From NCBI GenBank assembly GCA_032622095.1, contig CP136061.1, forward strand, positions 16,120,440 through 16,184,439: a DNA stretch of 64,000 nt, given 5' to 3'. Below the pieces are notes generated by a model, which ran no database searches, was not told where the DNA came from, and was given only the letters and a program-made list of their open reading frames with translations. The stretch is from Siphonodentalium dalli. Lineage: Eukaryota > Mollusca > Scaphopoda > Gadilida > Siphonodentaliidae. Made by a program: the position numbers and the translations under genes. Positions 1 through 10,860 of the stretch are shown here, in pieces (within the stretch, counting starts at the first letter, position 1; each line of letters begins with the position of its first letter).

Positions 1-375
1 AAGGCTTCTGGTGGTGTGGGAATGCTAATTAGAGAAGAATTATTACAATATTTTGATGTTTCCATATTAGACAGAGAAATTGATGGCATTTTATCAGTAA
101 AGTTTAAATCAATTAGTTTAAATGAAGAATTCATATTATGTACATGTTATCTTCCCCCAGAAAGGTCTGTGTGGGGCAGAAATCCAGATAGTTTTTTCTC
201 ACATATTTTGACAAGCGCTTATTTACATTGTGATACCCCAATGATTGTATGTGGTGATATGAATGCACGCATAGGTAAATTGTCAGATGTAAATATGGAA
301 CTCGACTGTGTACCCCAAATTCATAATATTGATAACACAGTAAACCAGCATGGAAAATCATTCTTGAATTTTTAA
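1..375 (+). pseudogene. LINE endonuclease domain fragment (exonuclease-endonuclease-phosphatase fold)
   Basis: The frame is open from base 1. The protein contains the endonuclease signature VCGDMNARIG (GDxNxR type) at about 241-270, preceded by the family-typical YLPPERSVWG stretch. In a LINE this domain nicks the target strand to prime reverse transcription. The N-terminal catalytic Asn and Glu motifs would lie before the window. The frame stops at 373-375. The protein continues in another frame directly downstream, where a STKGSAVVDYICVP segment carries the C-terminal endonuclease motif, so one indel at about 360-372 separates the two pieces. Window edge plus frameshift make this a fragment of a broken gene. 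Confidence 0.85.
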
Positions 376-2645
376 ATGAAACTAAGTTATGCTGTTTAAA
401 TGGTTGTTTGAATAATGAAAACAATAATTATACCTCGATTAGTACCAAGGGTTCAGCTGTTGTCGATTATATTTGTGTGCCACATGACGTATTTGATCGC
501 TTCAATAATTTCTGGGTCAAAACAAAATCAGATTTAATTATCGATAATTCGTTAGAAAGTATGCTAGGTGAAGGGTGTAAACCACCGGACCATAGTTTTG
601 TTTTGGTGGAGTATATTGTAAATACAGTCCATGTACATGGCAGCACACCAACTGATCACAAACATACACCAACTAAACTTAATAAACCATTACCAGCTGA
701 TTTTTTAGCCTCATCTGAAACTTTATTAAATTTGATACATGAAATCGAGTCTGCAATAGAATCCCAAATAACTGTAGACAATATTTATGATAAATTTACA
801 AAACACATTTTTGAAAATATGTCAGACCAATTACCAAGTTTCAAAAATGGAAGGCGTTCACATAAAAAATTTAAATTTCACAAACCATATTGGAATGATG
901 ACCTTACTAAATTATGGCAAACAATGAGTAACTTGGAAAATGCATTCCTAAAATATAAAACTAAGTCAAGAGACAAAAATTTAGCTTTTCTAAAATTTAA
1001 AGAGGCTAGGCAAATTTTTAATCGTAAATTACGCACTTATGAAAGACAATATAAACGTAATTTTGCACTCGATATGGAACTAAACTGTAATAATCCTAAA
1101 TCTTTCTGGGACACGATTAAGAAACTTGGACCCAAAAAAGTAAATGGTATCCCAAATGAAGTAATTGGACCTGATGGTTCTGTCATAACAGATACAAAAT
1201 TAATTACAGAAAACTGGAGGTCTGCTTTTAAAACTTTATACAATCCGGAATTTGGAAATGAACTTTTTGATAATAATTTCAGAGAAAATATCATAAAAGA
1301 AAAGATATTTACAGAAAATAAATTTTTAGACCCATTATATGTACACAATAATGTTCTAAATCGGACTATTCAAATAGAAGAAATTGATCGTGCAATAAAT
1401 AAAGTAAAGACTGGAAAGGCGTTTGGCATAGATAAAATACCTGGTGAAACCCTAAAATGTGAATCTGTTAAACCTGTGTTGCTTAGTTTATTTAATTTCA
1501 TTTTTGATACTGACATTATACCATCTGTTTGGAGACAATCTATAATATGTCCCATACCAAACGATAAATCACTAGACCAGAGAATTCCGCTTAATTATCG
1601 TGGCATCTCATTACTACCAACAAGCAGCAAATTATATAATAGTGTTTTAAATAATAGACTTGTTGAACATCTAGACCATAATAATATACTAGTTGATGAA
1701 CAAAATGGTTTTAGATCAAAGCGGTCATGCATTGATAATATTTTCATACTAACAAGCATAATGAAAGGAAAAAAAGATATATTTACTACGTTCATAGATT
1801 TCAAAAATTCTTTCGATTGTATCGACAGAGACATGTTACTCTTCAAACTTCTTAAATGTGGGATAGACGGAAACATGTACCAATCAATTCGAAGTATGTA
1901 TAGAAGTACACATGCACGTATCAGAATAAATGGAGATGTGTCGGAGCCTTTTGATTGCCAATTTGGTGTAAAACAAGTAGATAATTTATCATCTACACTC
2001 TTTAATGTATTTGTAAATGACCTGGCATCTGAAATAAAAACCATGAATGTTGGTGTAAAATTAAATGTACCCATTTTAATGTATGCTGATGACATAGTGT
2101 TACTATCTGAAAATGAAAACAATATGCAAAATATGCTCGAAGTAGTTCACAAATGGTGTAGAAAGTGTAGAATGGTGATAAACACAAATAAAACAAAAAC
2201 AATGCATCTTAGAAATGTCAGAACCAAACGAACAAGTTTTCCTTTTAAACTTGGCACGCAACAACTGAATATCGTAGAAGAATATAAATTCTTGGGTATT
2301 ATTATTCATGAACACAAACAATTTGACACAACAGCTGAGGTCTTGGCCAAATCTGCAAGCAGAGCTTTAGGAGCTATAATTTCAAAAATTCACCCATATA
2401 AAGATATAGGTTTCAAAACATTTAAAAAATTATATATAACATGTGTATCTCCAATTTTAGATTATGCATCAGGCGTATGGGGTTCAAAGAATTTTTCATG
2501 TCTAGATAGTGTACAGAATAAGGCTTTTAGATATTTTTTGGGAGTCCATCGCTATTGTCCATTATTAGCAGTAAATGGTGACATTGGTATATCATCTTGT
2601 AAGATTCGTCGAGTCCTGACCATATCCGTCTATGGAACCATATAA
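376..2645 (+). pseudogene. LINE reverse transcriptase domain
   Basis: The open frame from about 366 to 2645 begins with the endonuclease C-terminus (GSAVVDYI near 450-470) and continues into a reverse transcriptase. Visible RT blocks: SFWDTIKKLG in the linker; LNYRGISLLP; DEQNGFRSKRS; FIDFKNSFDCIDR with the first catalytic Asp near base 1797; and MYADDIVLLSEN with the Asp-Asp pair near 2088-2093. Downstream are the thumb-type motifs EEYKFLGIII and SPILDYASGVWG. The usually conserved GxxQGxxLSPxLF block reads GVKQVDNLSSTLF, so the QG and SP positions have changed, consistent with decay. The frame is lost at about 2620, where the protein continues in another frame. Family assignment to LINE RT is firm; the clade is open. 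Confidence 0.95.
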
Positions 2646-3249
2646 TAGAATTACCAGATGACAGACTAATTAAAAAAGTGTTTAACTGGGACCTAGCTCA
2701 TGTTTCAAATGGTTGGTGTTCCTTTATGAATGATACTCTATCTAACTTACAATTGTCAACAGTATTTCAAAATTTAGAAACATGTAATATAGACGATTTT
2801 GAAACGAAGCTTAAAAATGATGAATCAGATAAATGGAAAAACAGCTTAATTTTGTTCCTAAATTAAGAACATATAAACTTTTCAAAAGGAATTATGAAAC
2901 TGAATCATATGTATTGATGAATATGGACCATGCTCATAGATCTATATTTGCTCAGTTTCGATGTGGAATTCTTCCTTTGAGAGTGGAAACTGGTCGTTTT
3001 AGAAATGAAAAGCTAAATCTCAGAAAATGCACATTATGTGCCTCACATGAAGTCGAAGATGAAATGCACTTCCTATTAAAATGCCCTTTCTATAACGAAA
3101 AGCGAGAACTTTTATTCGACTCTCTCCCTTTAAATGTAACTATGATGATAGAACAAAACCAGTTAGAATCAGCTTTTATTGAAATAATCAACACACACAC
3201 ACGTCAGTTTGCTAATTTTATCCATGATGCCTATCTGAAAAGAAAGTAG
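2646..3249 (+). pseudogene. LINE ORF2 C-terminal region with zinc-knuckle-like motif, split by frameshift
   Basis: Two overlapping frames (about 2640-2866 and 2845-3249) carry the C-terminal part of the same LINE protein; an indel near 2845-2855 separates them. The first piece holds the linker ending in SDKWKNSL. The second runs KLRTYKLFKRNY, then a positively charged region (GILPLRVETGRFRNEKLNLR). It is followed by CTLC, EDEMHFLLKC and PFYNEKR, giving a C-x2-C then H-x4-C arrangement like the zinc-binding motif at the end of many LINE reverse transcriptases. The stop at 3247-3249 falls just before the 3' untranslated part. Confidence 0.88.
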
Positions 3250-3422
3250 TATATATATAAATAAACATCATAGCATATAATAGCGTAAATTGACAGGCGT
3301 CTTGCTATACAATGCAAAAATTAATTAACTCTTATTTTCAGGGTGACATATAGGCCCAATAGGGCCGGGTGCGCGATGTAAACTAAATGTCTAAACTAAA
3401 TGTCTAAACTGAATCATATGTA

Positions 3423-3758
3423 TTGATGAATATGGACCATGCTCATAGATCTATATTTGCTCAGTTTCGATGTGGAATTCTTCCTTTGAGAGTGGAAACT
3501 GGTCGTTTTAGAAATGAAAAGCTAAATCTCAGAAAATGCACATTATGTGCCTCACATGAAGTCGAAGATGAAATGCACTTCCTATTAAAATGCCCTTTCT
3601 ATAACGAAAAGCGAGAACTTTTATTCGACTCTCTCCCTTTAAATGTAACTATGATGATAGAACAAAACCAGTTAGAATCAGCTTTTATTGAAATAATCAA
3701 CACACACACACGTCAGTTTGCTAATTTTATCCATGATGCCTATCTGAAAAGAAAGTAG
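3423..3758 (+). pseudogene. Second copy of the LINE C-terminal zinc-knuckle segment
   Basis: This frame encodes the same 110-residue C-terminal segment as the first unit (CTLC ... HFLLKC), starting at an ATG that is internal in the parent protein. It is intact only as part of the tandem 3' duplication. No promoter or independent function is visible. Confidence 0.75.
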
Positions 3759-3931
3759 TATATATATAAATAAACATCATAGCATATAATAGCGTAAATT
3801 GACAGGCGTCTTGCTATACAATGCAAAAATTAATTAACTCTTATTTTCAGGGTGACATATAGGCCCAATAGGGCCGGGTGCGCGATGTAAACTAAATGTC
3901 TAAACTAAATGTCTAAACTGAATCATATGTA

Positions 3932-4282
3932 TTGATGAATATGGACCGTGCTCATAGATCTATATTTGCTCAGTTTCGATGTGGAATTCTTCCTTTGAGA
4001 GTGGAAACTGGTCGTTTTAGAAATGAAAAGCTAAATCTCAGAAAATGCACATTATGTGCCTCACATGAAGTCGAAGATGAAATGCACTTCCTATTAAAAT
4101 GCCCTTTCTATAACGAAAAGCGAGAACTTTTATTCGACTCTCTCCCTTTAAATGTAACCATGATGATAGAACAAAACCAGTTAGAATCAGCTTTTATTGA
4201 AATAATCAACAAACACACACGTCAGTTTGCTAATTTTATCCATGATGCCTATCTGAAAAGAAAGCAGTATATATATAAATAA
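3932..4282 (+). pseudogene. Third copy of the LINE C-terminal zinc-knuckle segment, extended C-terminus
   Basis: Same segment as the other two copies. His replaces Arg near the start (MDRAHRS versus MDHAHRS), and a changed stop codon adds the residues QYIYK before a new stop. It has the most substitutions of the three units, so it is probably the oldest unit or the one not involved in the latest duplication. Confidence 0.72.
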
Positions 4283-4412
4283 ACATCATAGCATATAATA
4301 GCGTAAATTGACAGGCGTCTTGCTATACAATGCAAAAATTAATTAACTCTTATTTTCAGGGTGACATATAGGCCCAATAGGGCCGGGTGCGCGATGTAAA
4401 CTAAATGTCTAA

Positions 4413-5885
4413 AAATTGTTTGTTATTTAACATGCACATGTCACGTAAATAAAAGATATTACTACTACCTATGATTGTGAAAAATATAAAAAAAAACATT
4501 TATGGAATAAATTGGTTAACTCCGAAAGCTCAACTCCGATTTTATGGGACTTTTCGTGACGCAACCGAGATGTTATGGCCTAAATAATATAAACAAAATC
4601 AGCTTTCCCCTATGTATTTCCTTACTTTTCCCATTTCACGCCTAATGTGCCTGGACTACACCGCGAATCACCCTCCCAGAACAAAATTGCCACCATGTTG
4701 AGAGTCTTGCTTATTGCACACTGTTTACGCACTGTAGCATGGTTCCGAAGGCGAAATAGATCGAAAAAGCTAACATAATCTCCTAATTAATAATATTATG
4801 GCCTTCCTCCCGGAACAACAAATGGCCGCTTCAACTCGTAGATACGAGCTGCGAGCAATACAGTTTTTTATCGCAACAATTAGTATCGATTGAAACAAAC
4901 TGGAGGATAATTGTGTGCGAGCCAGCGGTCTGGAGGAATTATTATAAGGGCGCATAATGTCTGTATTGCCTCCTTCTAAGGAAATATTGAATATATTACA
5001 ATAATATACACATACGACAGTATAAATAGTGTTGTGGATTTTGAGAAAAAATAAGAGGAATATTGAATGTGATGGAAGCTCATAATGCTTTGTGATTGGT
5101 ATGCCGAAGTGAGCGTTGCGATTTTCGCTTTGCACGAACTTCGGATATAAGCACAACGCGTACAATGACCTTCTATCCAATCGAATCGACCAATGTAATA
5201 TTGTTGGTTGTAAAACACCAAATACAAATTAGTATAGTGATTTCCCATGGGACCCGCAAGCTAGGATCATCATACAAAAAAAATCCTGGCAGCTGAATGG
5301 TCAATGATACATGGATGAAATATAGCCACACGGTGAATGGTTACGACTGTCAAATGTGCGCATCATTTGTGGGAGGGGTTGGGGTTTTGTTTAGATGTCA
5401 TTTGTTTCGCCCTTTTAAGGGTGGTGTGACCATTGTGGTGTGAAGAAATACGTTAATTATAAAGTCATGGCACATTTTCATGTGTCCAACAAGACATTCT
5501 GTAATTGGTGATACATGTTCCTGCGAATACATACCATCAAGCGAGATTGTTAACACGTAGATCAATGTAAATGATTTGAGTTATTGTAACTTGCAAACTC
5601 TCACATATGTTGCGAGTTTTGACACAGAAGTGTTTACGCCACAGGTATTTGCGTTTCCTGATGTGTGGTGGTTGGTATGTGCCTCATTATACGTTCACGA
5701 ACAAATGTAACGTTTTCCGAAACAACTCTCTCTAACATACAAAAGGTTTGCACACAGTTCTGATGTTAACCCATTCATGGCGGGAGCTTCCTGAATGTTA
5801 GCGGAATCCCCGTGCCAATGCATTATCTTAAATACGCGAGTAGACCATAGGTCGCCTCGCATATATAAGAAAATGCATTTGCCTA
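4413..5885. other. Intergenic sequence, no gene recognised
   Basis: Mixed-composition DNA follows the LINE tail. The open frames on both strands (up to 136 codons) overlap one another, have AT-driven composition and show no recognisable motif. No RNA gene was seen. Confidence 0.5.
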
Positions 5886-6085
5886 GCAAATGTTGTATTA
5901 TTTTTTATAATTGTTAAAATATTTAAGAAAAAAAGAAAAAATATATAATTGTTTTAAAAGAATGTAAGAACTAGTGATAACAAATTATAAAATTGTTAAA
6001 GAATATAAGAAAACATGTTAAAAATTGTTATAGAATGTAAGACGAAATAATATAAAATGATAATTATTGTTAAAGAATGTGTGAA
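5886..6085. repeat. AT-rich degenerate short tandem repeat
   Basis: The core attgttaaagaatgtaagaa recurs about four to five times with variable 40-60 bp spacing in very AT-rich DNA. There are no coding signs. Confidence 0.55.
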
Positions 6086-6445
6086 AAATTCCGTGAGCTG
6101 TCGCTGGTGAAAATCTCTTCATTACTTATGAGTGCACATGCTCGGCATCGACAAAAGTTCCATCTGCGTTAGTTTCTCTCATTTTGCTCGACACCAATGT
6201 CGATTTGATGTTTGAAAGTTGCATTGTTGACACGAACGGATGGTATGCTATGACTAAAGGAACGCGGTCGATTTGAGAAAGCTGTCGTTATTTAGCGTTT
6301 CTTGCTTATGGCTCTTGATATTGGTTGTTTGTTATTTTATTGTCAGAAAAGCAGAAAGTTATTTGTTCCCCACGTTACTCTGTTTAAGAATTCATCCTGT
6401 TGTAACATAATTACTGACCATCGTAGACTATATAACTCGAAATAG

Positions 6446-6602
6446 TTATCTGATGGAGTTGCCAGTTCCTAGCCGATGGCCGGTGGTTTGCCGCACATGG
6501 TCGATGAGTTTATCAGCCTTCGAACTCATTATTAGATTAGCCGTAAGTGTGCGGATTTCCGCCATCAATTCAACTGGCAATGTCGTGAAATGGCATTTGT
6601 TT
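6446..6602 (-). CDS. Possible terminal exon of an unidentified gene
   Basis: On the minus strand a clear acceptor (pyrimidine-rich atgtcgctttcag) ends at about 6603. It is followed by a ~157-bp open segment, richer in GC than its surroundings, that ends with a stop at 6446-6448. The protein reads from NKCHFTTLPVELMAEIRTL through KADKLIDHVRQTTGHRLG to the stop, which looks like ordinary soluble sequence rather than AT-rich noise. I do not recognise a family. The matching upstream exon is not established, since the phase does not obviously fit the minus-strand frame at 6669-7034. It could be a chance frame. Confidence 0.28.
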
Positions 6603-6668
6603 CTGAAAGCGACATTAAGATGGAGATGCACGTTTTGCATAAATACAGCCAAATATGGCAAGAGATTT

Positions 6669-7034
6669 TCAACAAAGTATTTCTCTGGATCTATCTGGCG
6701 AAAAATCTAGAATTTCACATATCATCACCGTCATTACATGTATAATCTGAGCAGTTATTAAGATACAACAAAAACAATGGATTTTAGTACGTTTGAGAGG
6801 TTGACCATATTGTTTTCTTTGTTGTCCCTTTAGGTACCAAGAGCTGATAGAATAATTAATAATTTCACACAAAACTCCAATCATCAAACAGCTTATTGTC
6901 TTGGCTCTATGAGAGGAAGCATCATTTGTATCATAATGTGGAGTTAGATTTAGTGTCATACCCACATATATTATAATGAAGAATAAAGCAGTCAGAAATA
7001 TTCCAGCCCAATGAAAACAACTGTTGTGGTCCAC
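6669..7034 (-). CDS. Possible membrane-protein exon, unidentified
   Basis: A 121-codon minus-strand frame contains three hydrophobic stretches: AGIFLTALFFIIIYVGMTL; KTISCLMIGVLCEIINYSI; and CFCCILITAQIIHVMTVMIC. They are separated by short polar loops, including the basic QQRKQYGQPLKRTK. This could be an exon of a multipass membrane protein, and the minus-strand sequence just upstream (ctccctgcttgag) could act as an acceptor. Similar hydrophobic frames also arise by chance in AT-rich DNA. No family is recognised and no donor site fits convincingly with the candidate exon at 6446-6602. Confidence 0.22.
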   Translation of the reverse strand: MDHNSCFHWAGIFLTALFFIIIYVGMTLNLTPHYDTNDASSHRAKTISCLMIGVLCEIINYSISSWYLKGQQRKQYGQPLKRTKIHCFCCILITAQIIHVMTVMICEILDFSPDRSREILC

Positions 7035-7560
7035 TCAAGCAGGGAGCAATCAATAGAAATTAGGTCACAATGTTAAGAGATATGGTGGTCAGCTTTAATT
7101 TGGTTATGAAGCCATGGCCCAGACATCACCTCAGCCCAATTTTTCGTTGAACAACACGAATGACATGATAATTCTCAAATTTAGAGAATAATATTTGTGG
7201 GTAGTTGTCATTCTAAGTTAAAATAATCATAAAATTTCATGAATCAAGAAAATTTAAGTCTCATCGCATGGTCTCCAGATATGATATCATGGATATATGA
7301 TCTGCAATTTTGAAACAAATATAATTTACGGAAGTTCTTGGTACCTGAAAACGGTGAAAGTTTTAATATTTTTCATGCCACAAAAGTGAAGTAAATGAGG
7401 TTATAATAACTAATTGTTCGATGGTTGTTAAATATTTTATCACAATAATCGCTTGCACCAAATTTCACAAATAAATTCGCCTATGTGAATAGAGTGAAAC
7501 TTTGTGGGTGGAGATAGATATGTCGGTTTTCTATATACTCTGGTGGATTAATATTATCCA
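7035..7560. other. Intergenic sequence, nothing recognised
   Basis: AT-rich DNA without a convincing reading frame, RNA gene or repeat. Confidence 0.5.
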
Positions 7561-7561
7561 T

Positions 7562-7700
7562 TATGACCTGAGGTGTGGGATGGAAAAATCTCACCCGAGG
7601 GGCCAGATATTTGGGTCGGACACGAGGCTTGTCGAGTGTCCGGACCAAATATCTGGCCCCGAGGGTGAGATTTTTCCATGCCCACATCCCAGATCATGAT
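7562..7700. repeat. Fold-back (inverted repeat), arms about 60 bp
   Basis: The left arm contains tggaaaaatctcacccgagg followed by ggccagatatttgggtcgga. The right arm is its imperfect reverse complement (tccggaccaaatatctggcc, then gagggtgagatttttcca). The loop is only about 8-12 bp. The two arms end in gatggaaaaa and its complement. It looks like a small fold-back transposon relic or MITE. Reading frames on both strands mirror each other and are not genes. Confidence 0.85.
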
Positions 7701-7917
7701 GTATCATTTTCTCCCAACCCAAGATTCTCATTCCGATTTTTTAATACCAAGCTTTGGCACATTCCAGTAGCTTCTTAACGGTACATATGGGGATAATTCT
7801 GATGCGATATTCGTGATTATCTGGGATTATTTCGGTATATATACTGCCAAAACAAAGCGCGCTATCCGTGCGTGCAGTGTTAATATATACGTTATAGAGA
7901 AATCGACATCGTAGTAT

Positions 7918-8190
7918 CAACCCACCATCCAATCCCGCCACCCATAGTATCTTATGCGCCGCAGGCGCTCGTAAATAGGTAGTCCCCACCCACCACCCCA
8001 TCCCGCCACCAATAGTATCTTATGCGCCGCAGGCGCTCGTATATAGGTAGTACCCACCCACCACCCATCCCGCAACCCATAGTATCTTACGCGCCGCAGG
8101 CGCTCGTATATATGTAGTACCCACCCACCACCCCATCCCGCCACCCATAGTATCTTATGCGCCACAGGCGCTCGTATATAGGTAGTATAT
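7918..8190. repeat. Tandem repeat, four units of 67-68 bp
   Basis: The palindromic core gcgccgcaggcgctcgta starts at 7956, 8024, 8091 and 8159 (last copy gcgccacagg). Each unit also carries the C-rich string cccacccaccacccatcccg. The minus-strand frames through it give a protein repeat of about 22 residues that only reflects the DNA period. Confidence 0.92.
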
Positions 8191-8736
8191 GCAAGTGTTA
8201 TATGTTGAAGGTTCTTCGTGATTAACATGGTGGAGGCTTATCTCCATTTGTATCAGCGTCCTCGAATACGTCCGTATTTATTTACTTGAAACGTGAAGCG
8301 TAACTGGTTGGTCGCCATTGTTTTAGTTCACCACACAAAACATGACGACGGAATGTTAAATTAGTTCCGACTCCTCGTTAAATAGGTAAAGCAGTCAAGT
8401 GGGTAGGGATAGACATCTGGTCACGTGTTGGGTGAGACAGAGAAATCTCACCAGCTATCCCACACGGGCTGCCTGCGCTAAAATGTGTAGGGGTGGGAGA
8501 AATATTATTCTCAGATAAGCGAACTTGTGACATAAAGGAAACTGATTTTTGATAAAGAGTAATCAGTTTTGAACGTTATGTTGGAAATTATATTTTCCAT
8601 TATCCGGTGGAATTTCGAGAGTAATTTAACCCATGCTCCCATATCACGAATATGTCATAACTGAAGCTAGGAGTAAACGATACTGCACGCAGGTCAATTA
8701 ACTGTTCCTCCTAGTTTGTCATGAATATGTAAGATG
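8191..8736. other. Intergenic, contains a weak hairpin
   Basis: No gene. Around 8400-8470 ggtgagacagagaaatctcacc forms a hairpin flanked by gataga/ctatcc. The aaatctcacc motif recalls the fold-back at 7562-7700. Confidence 0.45.
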
Positions 8737-8745
8737 CCACCGGGG

Positions 8746-9905
8746 GGGGGATTGACTATTTCGAGTAACAGGAACGGAACGAGGAACAGGAACGAGTTCC
8801 GAGTAACAGAATGACTATTTCGAGTAACAGGAACGAGGAACAGAGATATAAGCTCACATTTCTCGCGTTTTGCTCTATGTAACGATACATATTATACATC
8901 ATTCGAAAGGTTAGCATAGCCCCTTCATTAATAGTGCAACATTTAGACACTAATATTGCGAACAAAGCGTACACTTGGCCAGGAACGGCGAGCGTTGAAT
9001 AAAAAATTAGCTAAAAACGAAAAAATCCGAGTACCGGGAATCAGGAACAGAGATATAAGCTCACATTTCTCGCGTTTTGCGCTATGTAACGATACATATT
9101 ATACATCATTCGAAAGGTTAGCATATCCCCTTCATTAATATTGCAACATTTAGACACTAATATTGCGAACAAAGCGTACATTTGGCCAGGAACGGCGAGT
9201 GTTGAATAAGAAATTAGCTAAAAACTGGAAAAAATCCGACTAACAGGAATCAGGAACAGAGATATAAGCTCACATTTCTCGCGTTTTACGCTATGTAAAA
9301 ATACATATTATACATCATTCGAAAGGATAGCATCTTCCCTTCATTAATATTGCACCATTTAGACACCAATATTGCGAACAAAGCGTACATTTGGCCAGGA
9401 ACGGCGAGTGTTGAATAAGAAATTATCTAAAAACTGGAAAAAATCCGACTAACAGGAATCAGGAACAGAGATATAAGCTCACATTTCTCGCGTTTTACGC
9501 TATGTAAAAATACATATTATACATCATTCGAAAGGTTAGCATCTTCCCTTCATTAATATTGCAACATGTAGACACTAATATTGCGAACAAAGCGTAAATT
9601 TGGCCAGGAACGGCGAGCGTTGAATAAGAAATTAGCTAAAAACTGGAAAAAATCCGACTAACAGGAATCAGGAACAGAGATATAAGCGCATATTACTCGC
9701 GTTTTACGCTATGTAAAAATACATATTATACATCATTCGAAAGGTTAGCGTCTCCCCTTCATTAATATTGCAACAGTTAGATATTACTTTTGCGAACAAA
9801 GCGTACAATTGGCCAGGAACGGTGAGCGTTGAATCAGAAATTAGCACCCCGAAGAACGTACGTAACTTATTCTTCGTAGAAAGTCGCAGATTTCTCACGA
9901 ATTAC
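8746..9905 (+). repeat. Left arm: 209-bp satellite array, about five units
   Basis: The marker aggaacagagatataagc recurs at 8836, 9043, 9252, 9461 and 9670. The array opens with a terminal module (gaacgagttccgagtaacag and gactatttcgagtaacagg) and is followed by the middle block. Short frames of 60-72 codons in each unit are repeat artefacts. Confidence 0.95.
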
Positions 9906-10860
9906 GCAACGTCACTGCCAAGTATTTACAGAAATGGAAAGAGTATCATTCACTATATTCATTTCTGTCGCATAAAATGCTTTTTGTGCAATAAAGTTCA
10001 GACAAAGTGTGAAAATGATTGATATCTTTTAGACGAAATCTTAGATTCCCCGGACAAATATCTATATATAGGATATATGGCGCAGCCAATCAGAAAATTC
10101 AGTAGGCGGGGTTATCTCAAACTAGGCATAGGAACAGATTATGGTACGAATTGACGAATTTGAAGTAACAGGAACGAGGACGAGACCAATTCGAAAGAAC
10201 ATCTGGAACGGTATATGTCAAGACACAGGCTCAGCTCTCGGTTTCCTGTTCAAAGCATCCACCACAAGATAAAAGAAAGTGAACACAAAAAAAGTCCAAA
10301 ATTGCTCCTCTTTTCTTATGTACGCAATAAAGGCAAAAATATGAGGGGTGAAGGAAAGGGCCTATTGGCCCTTTCGACCATCCCGGGGTTACAACCCCCC
10401 CCCCCCTCCCAATCACACACTTCACAATTATTTAAAGAACAGGAACAACTTATGGTGAAGCAGCGACTATTTGGAGTAACAGGAATGAGGAACAAAGCTC
10501 AAATGTCTCACGCTTTAAGCTATGAAACAATACATATTATACACCATTCGAAAGCAATGCAACCTTCCTTCTTTAATATTACAACATTTAAACACTACTA
10601 TTGAGAACTATGCGTATATCTGGCCACGAACATCGAGCTGTGAATCGGAAATTAGCAAAACGTAAACTTTTTCCGAGTAACAGAGATATAAACTTAATGT
10701 TCTCGCGTTTTACGCAATCAACAAATACTCTTTATACACCAGTCGAAAACATGGCCTCTCCACTTCATGAATATTGCAACAGTGAAACGATACTTATGAG
10801 AACTATGCGAATAATTGGGCTAGGAACGTCGAGCGGTGAATCATAAATTATCCAAAACGG
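9906..10860. repeat. Middle block M1 of the fold-back element
   Basis: About 1 kb of lower-copy sequence, almost identical to 20829-21839. It contains a G/C-rich segment (gggcctattggccctttcga then a run of 12 C) near 10360-10410. After about 10440 it holds two strongly diverged relatives of the 209-bp unit (gaacaaagctcaaatgtctc...). The open frames do not resemble known proteins. Confidence 0.85.

Larger units (their letters stand above)
1..4412 (+). mobile_element. Degenerate non-LTR retrotransposon (LINE), 5' end outside window
   Basis: The segment encodes, in order, the C-terminal half of an APE-like endonuclease, a reverse transcriptase and a C-terminal Cys/His knuckle, which is the layout of an APE-type LINE ORF2. 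The reading frame breaks at least three times (about 360-372, 2620-2650 and 2840-2855), so the copy is dead as it stands. It ends in a short 3' tail of a 13-bp motif (taaactaaatgtc) repeated one to three times rather than poly(A). The last 509 bp occur three times in tandem. The 5' end lies before base 1, so length and target duplication cannot be judged. The clade is not assigned. Confidence 0.93.
2901..4412 (+). repeat. Three tandem copies of the LINE 3' end (509-bp unit)
   Basis: The sequence starting tgaatcatatgtattgatga occurs at 2901, 3410 and 3919, an exact 509-bp spacing. Each unit contains the last ~110 codons, the 3' UTR (with gggccgggtgcgcgatg) and the short 13-bp tail motif. By eye the first two units are identical. 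The third differs at about four positions, including a change of the stop region from aagtag to aagcag. Confidence 0.95.

Noticed and set aside
4770-5248. 136- and 90-codon minus-strand frames
   Set aside because: They overlap in two frames, have no motifs and start in unremarkable context; chance frames are likely.
7741-8228. Minus-strand frames with repeated IRAPAAHKILWVAG peptide
   Set aside because: They exactly follow the 67-bp tandem repeat and show no start context or family resemblance.
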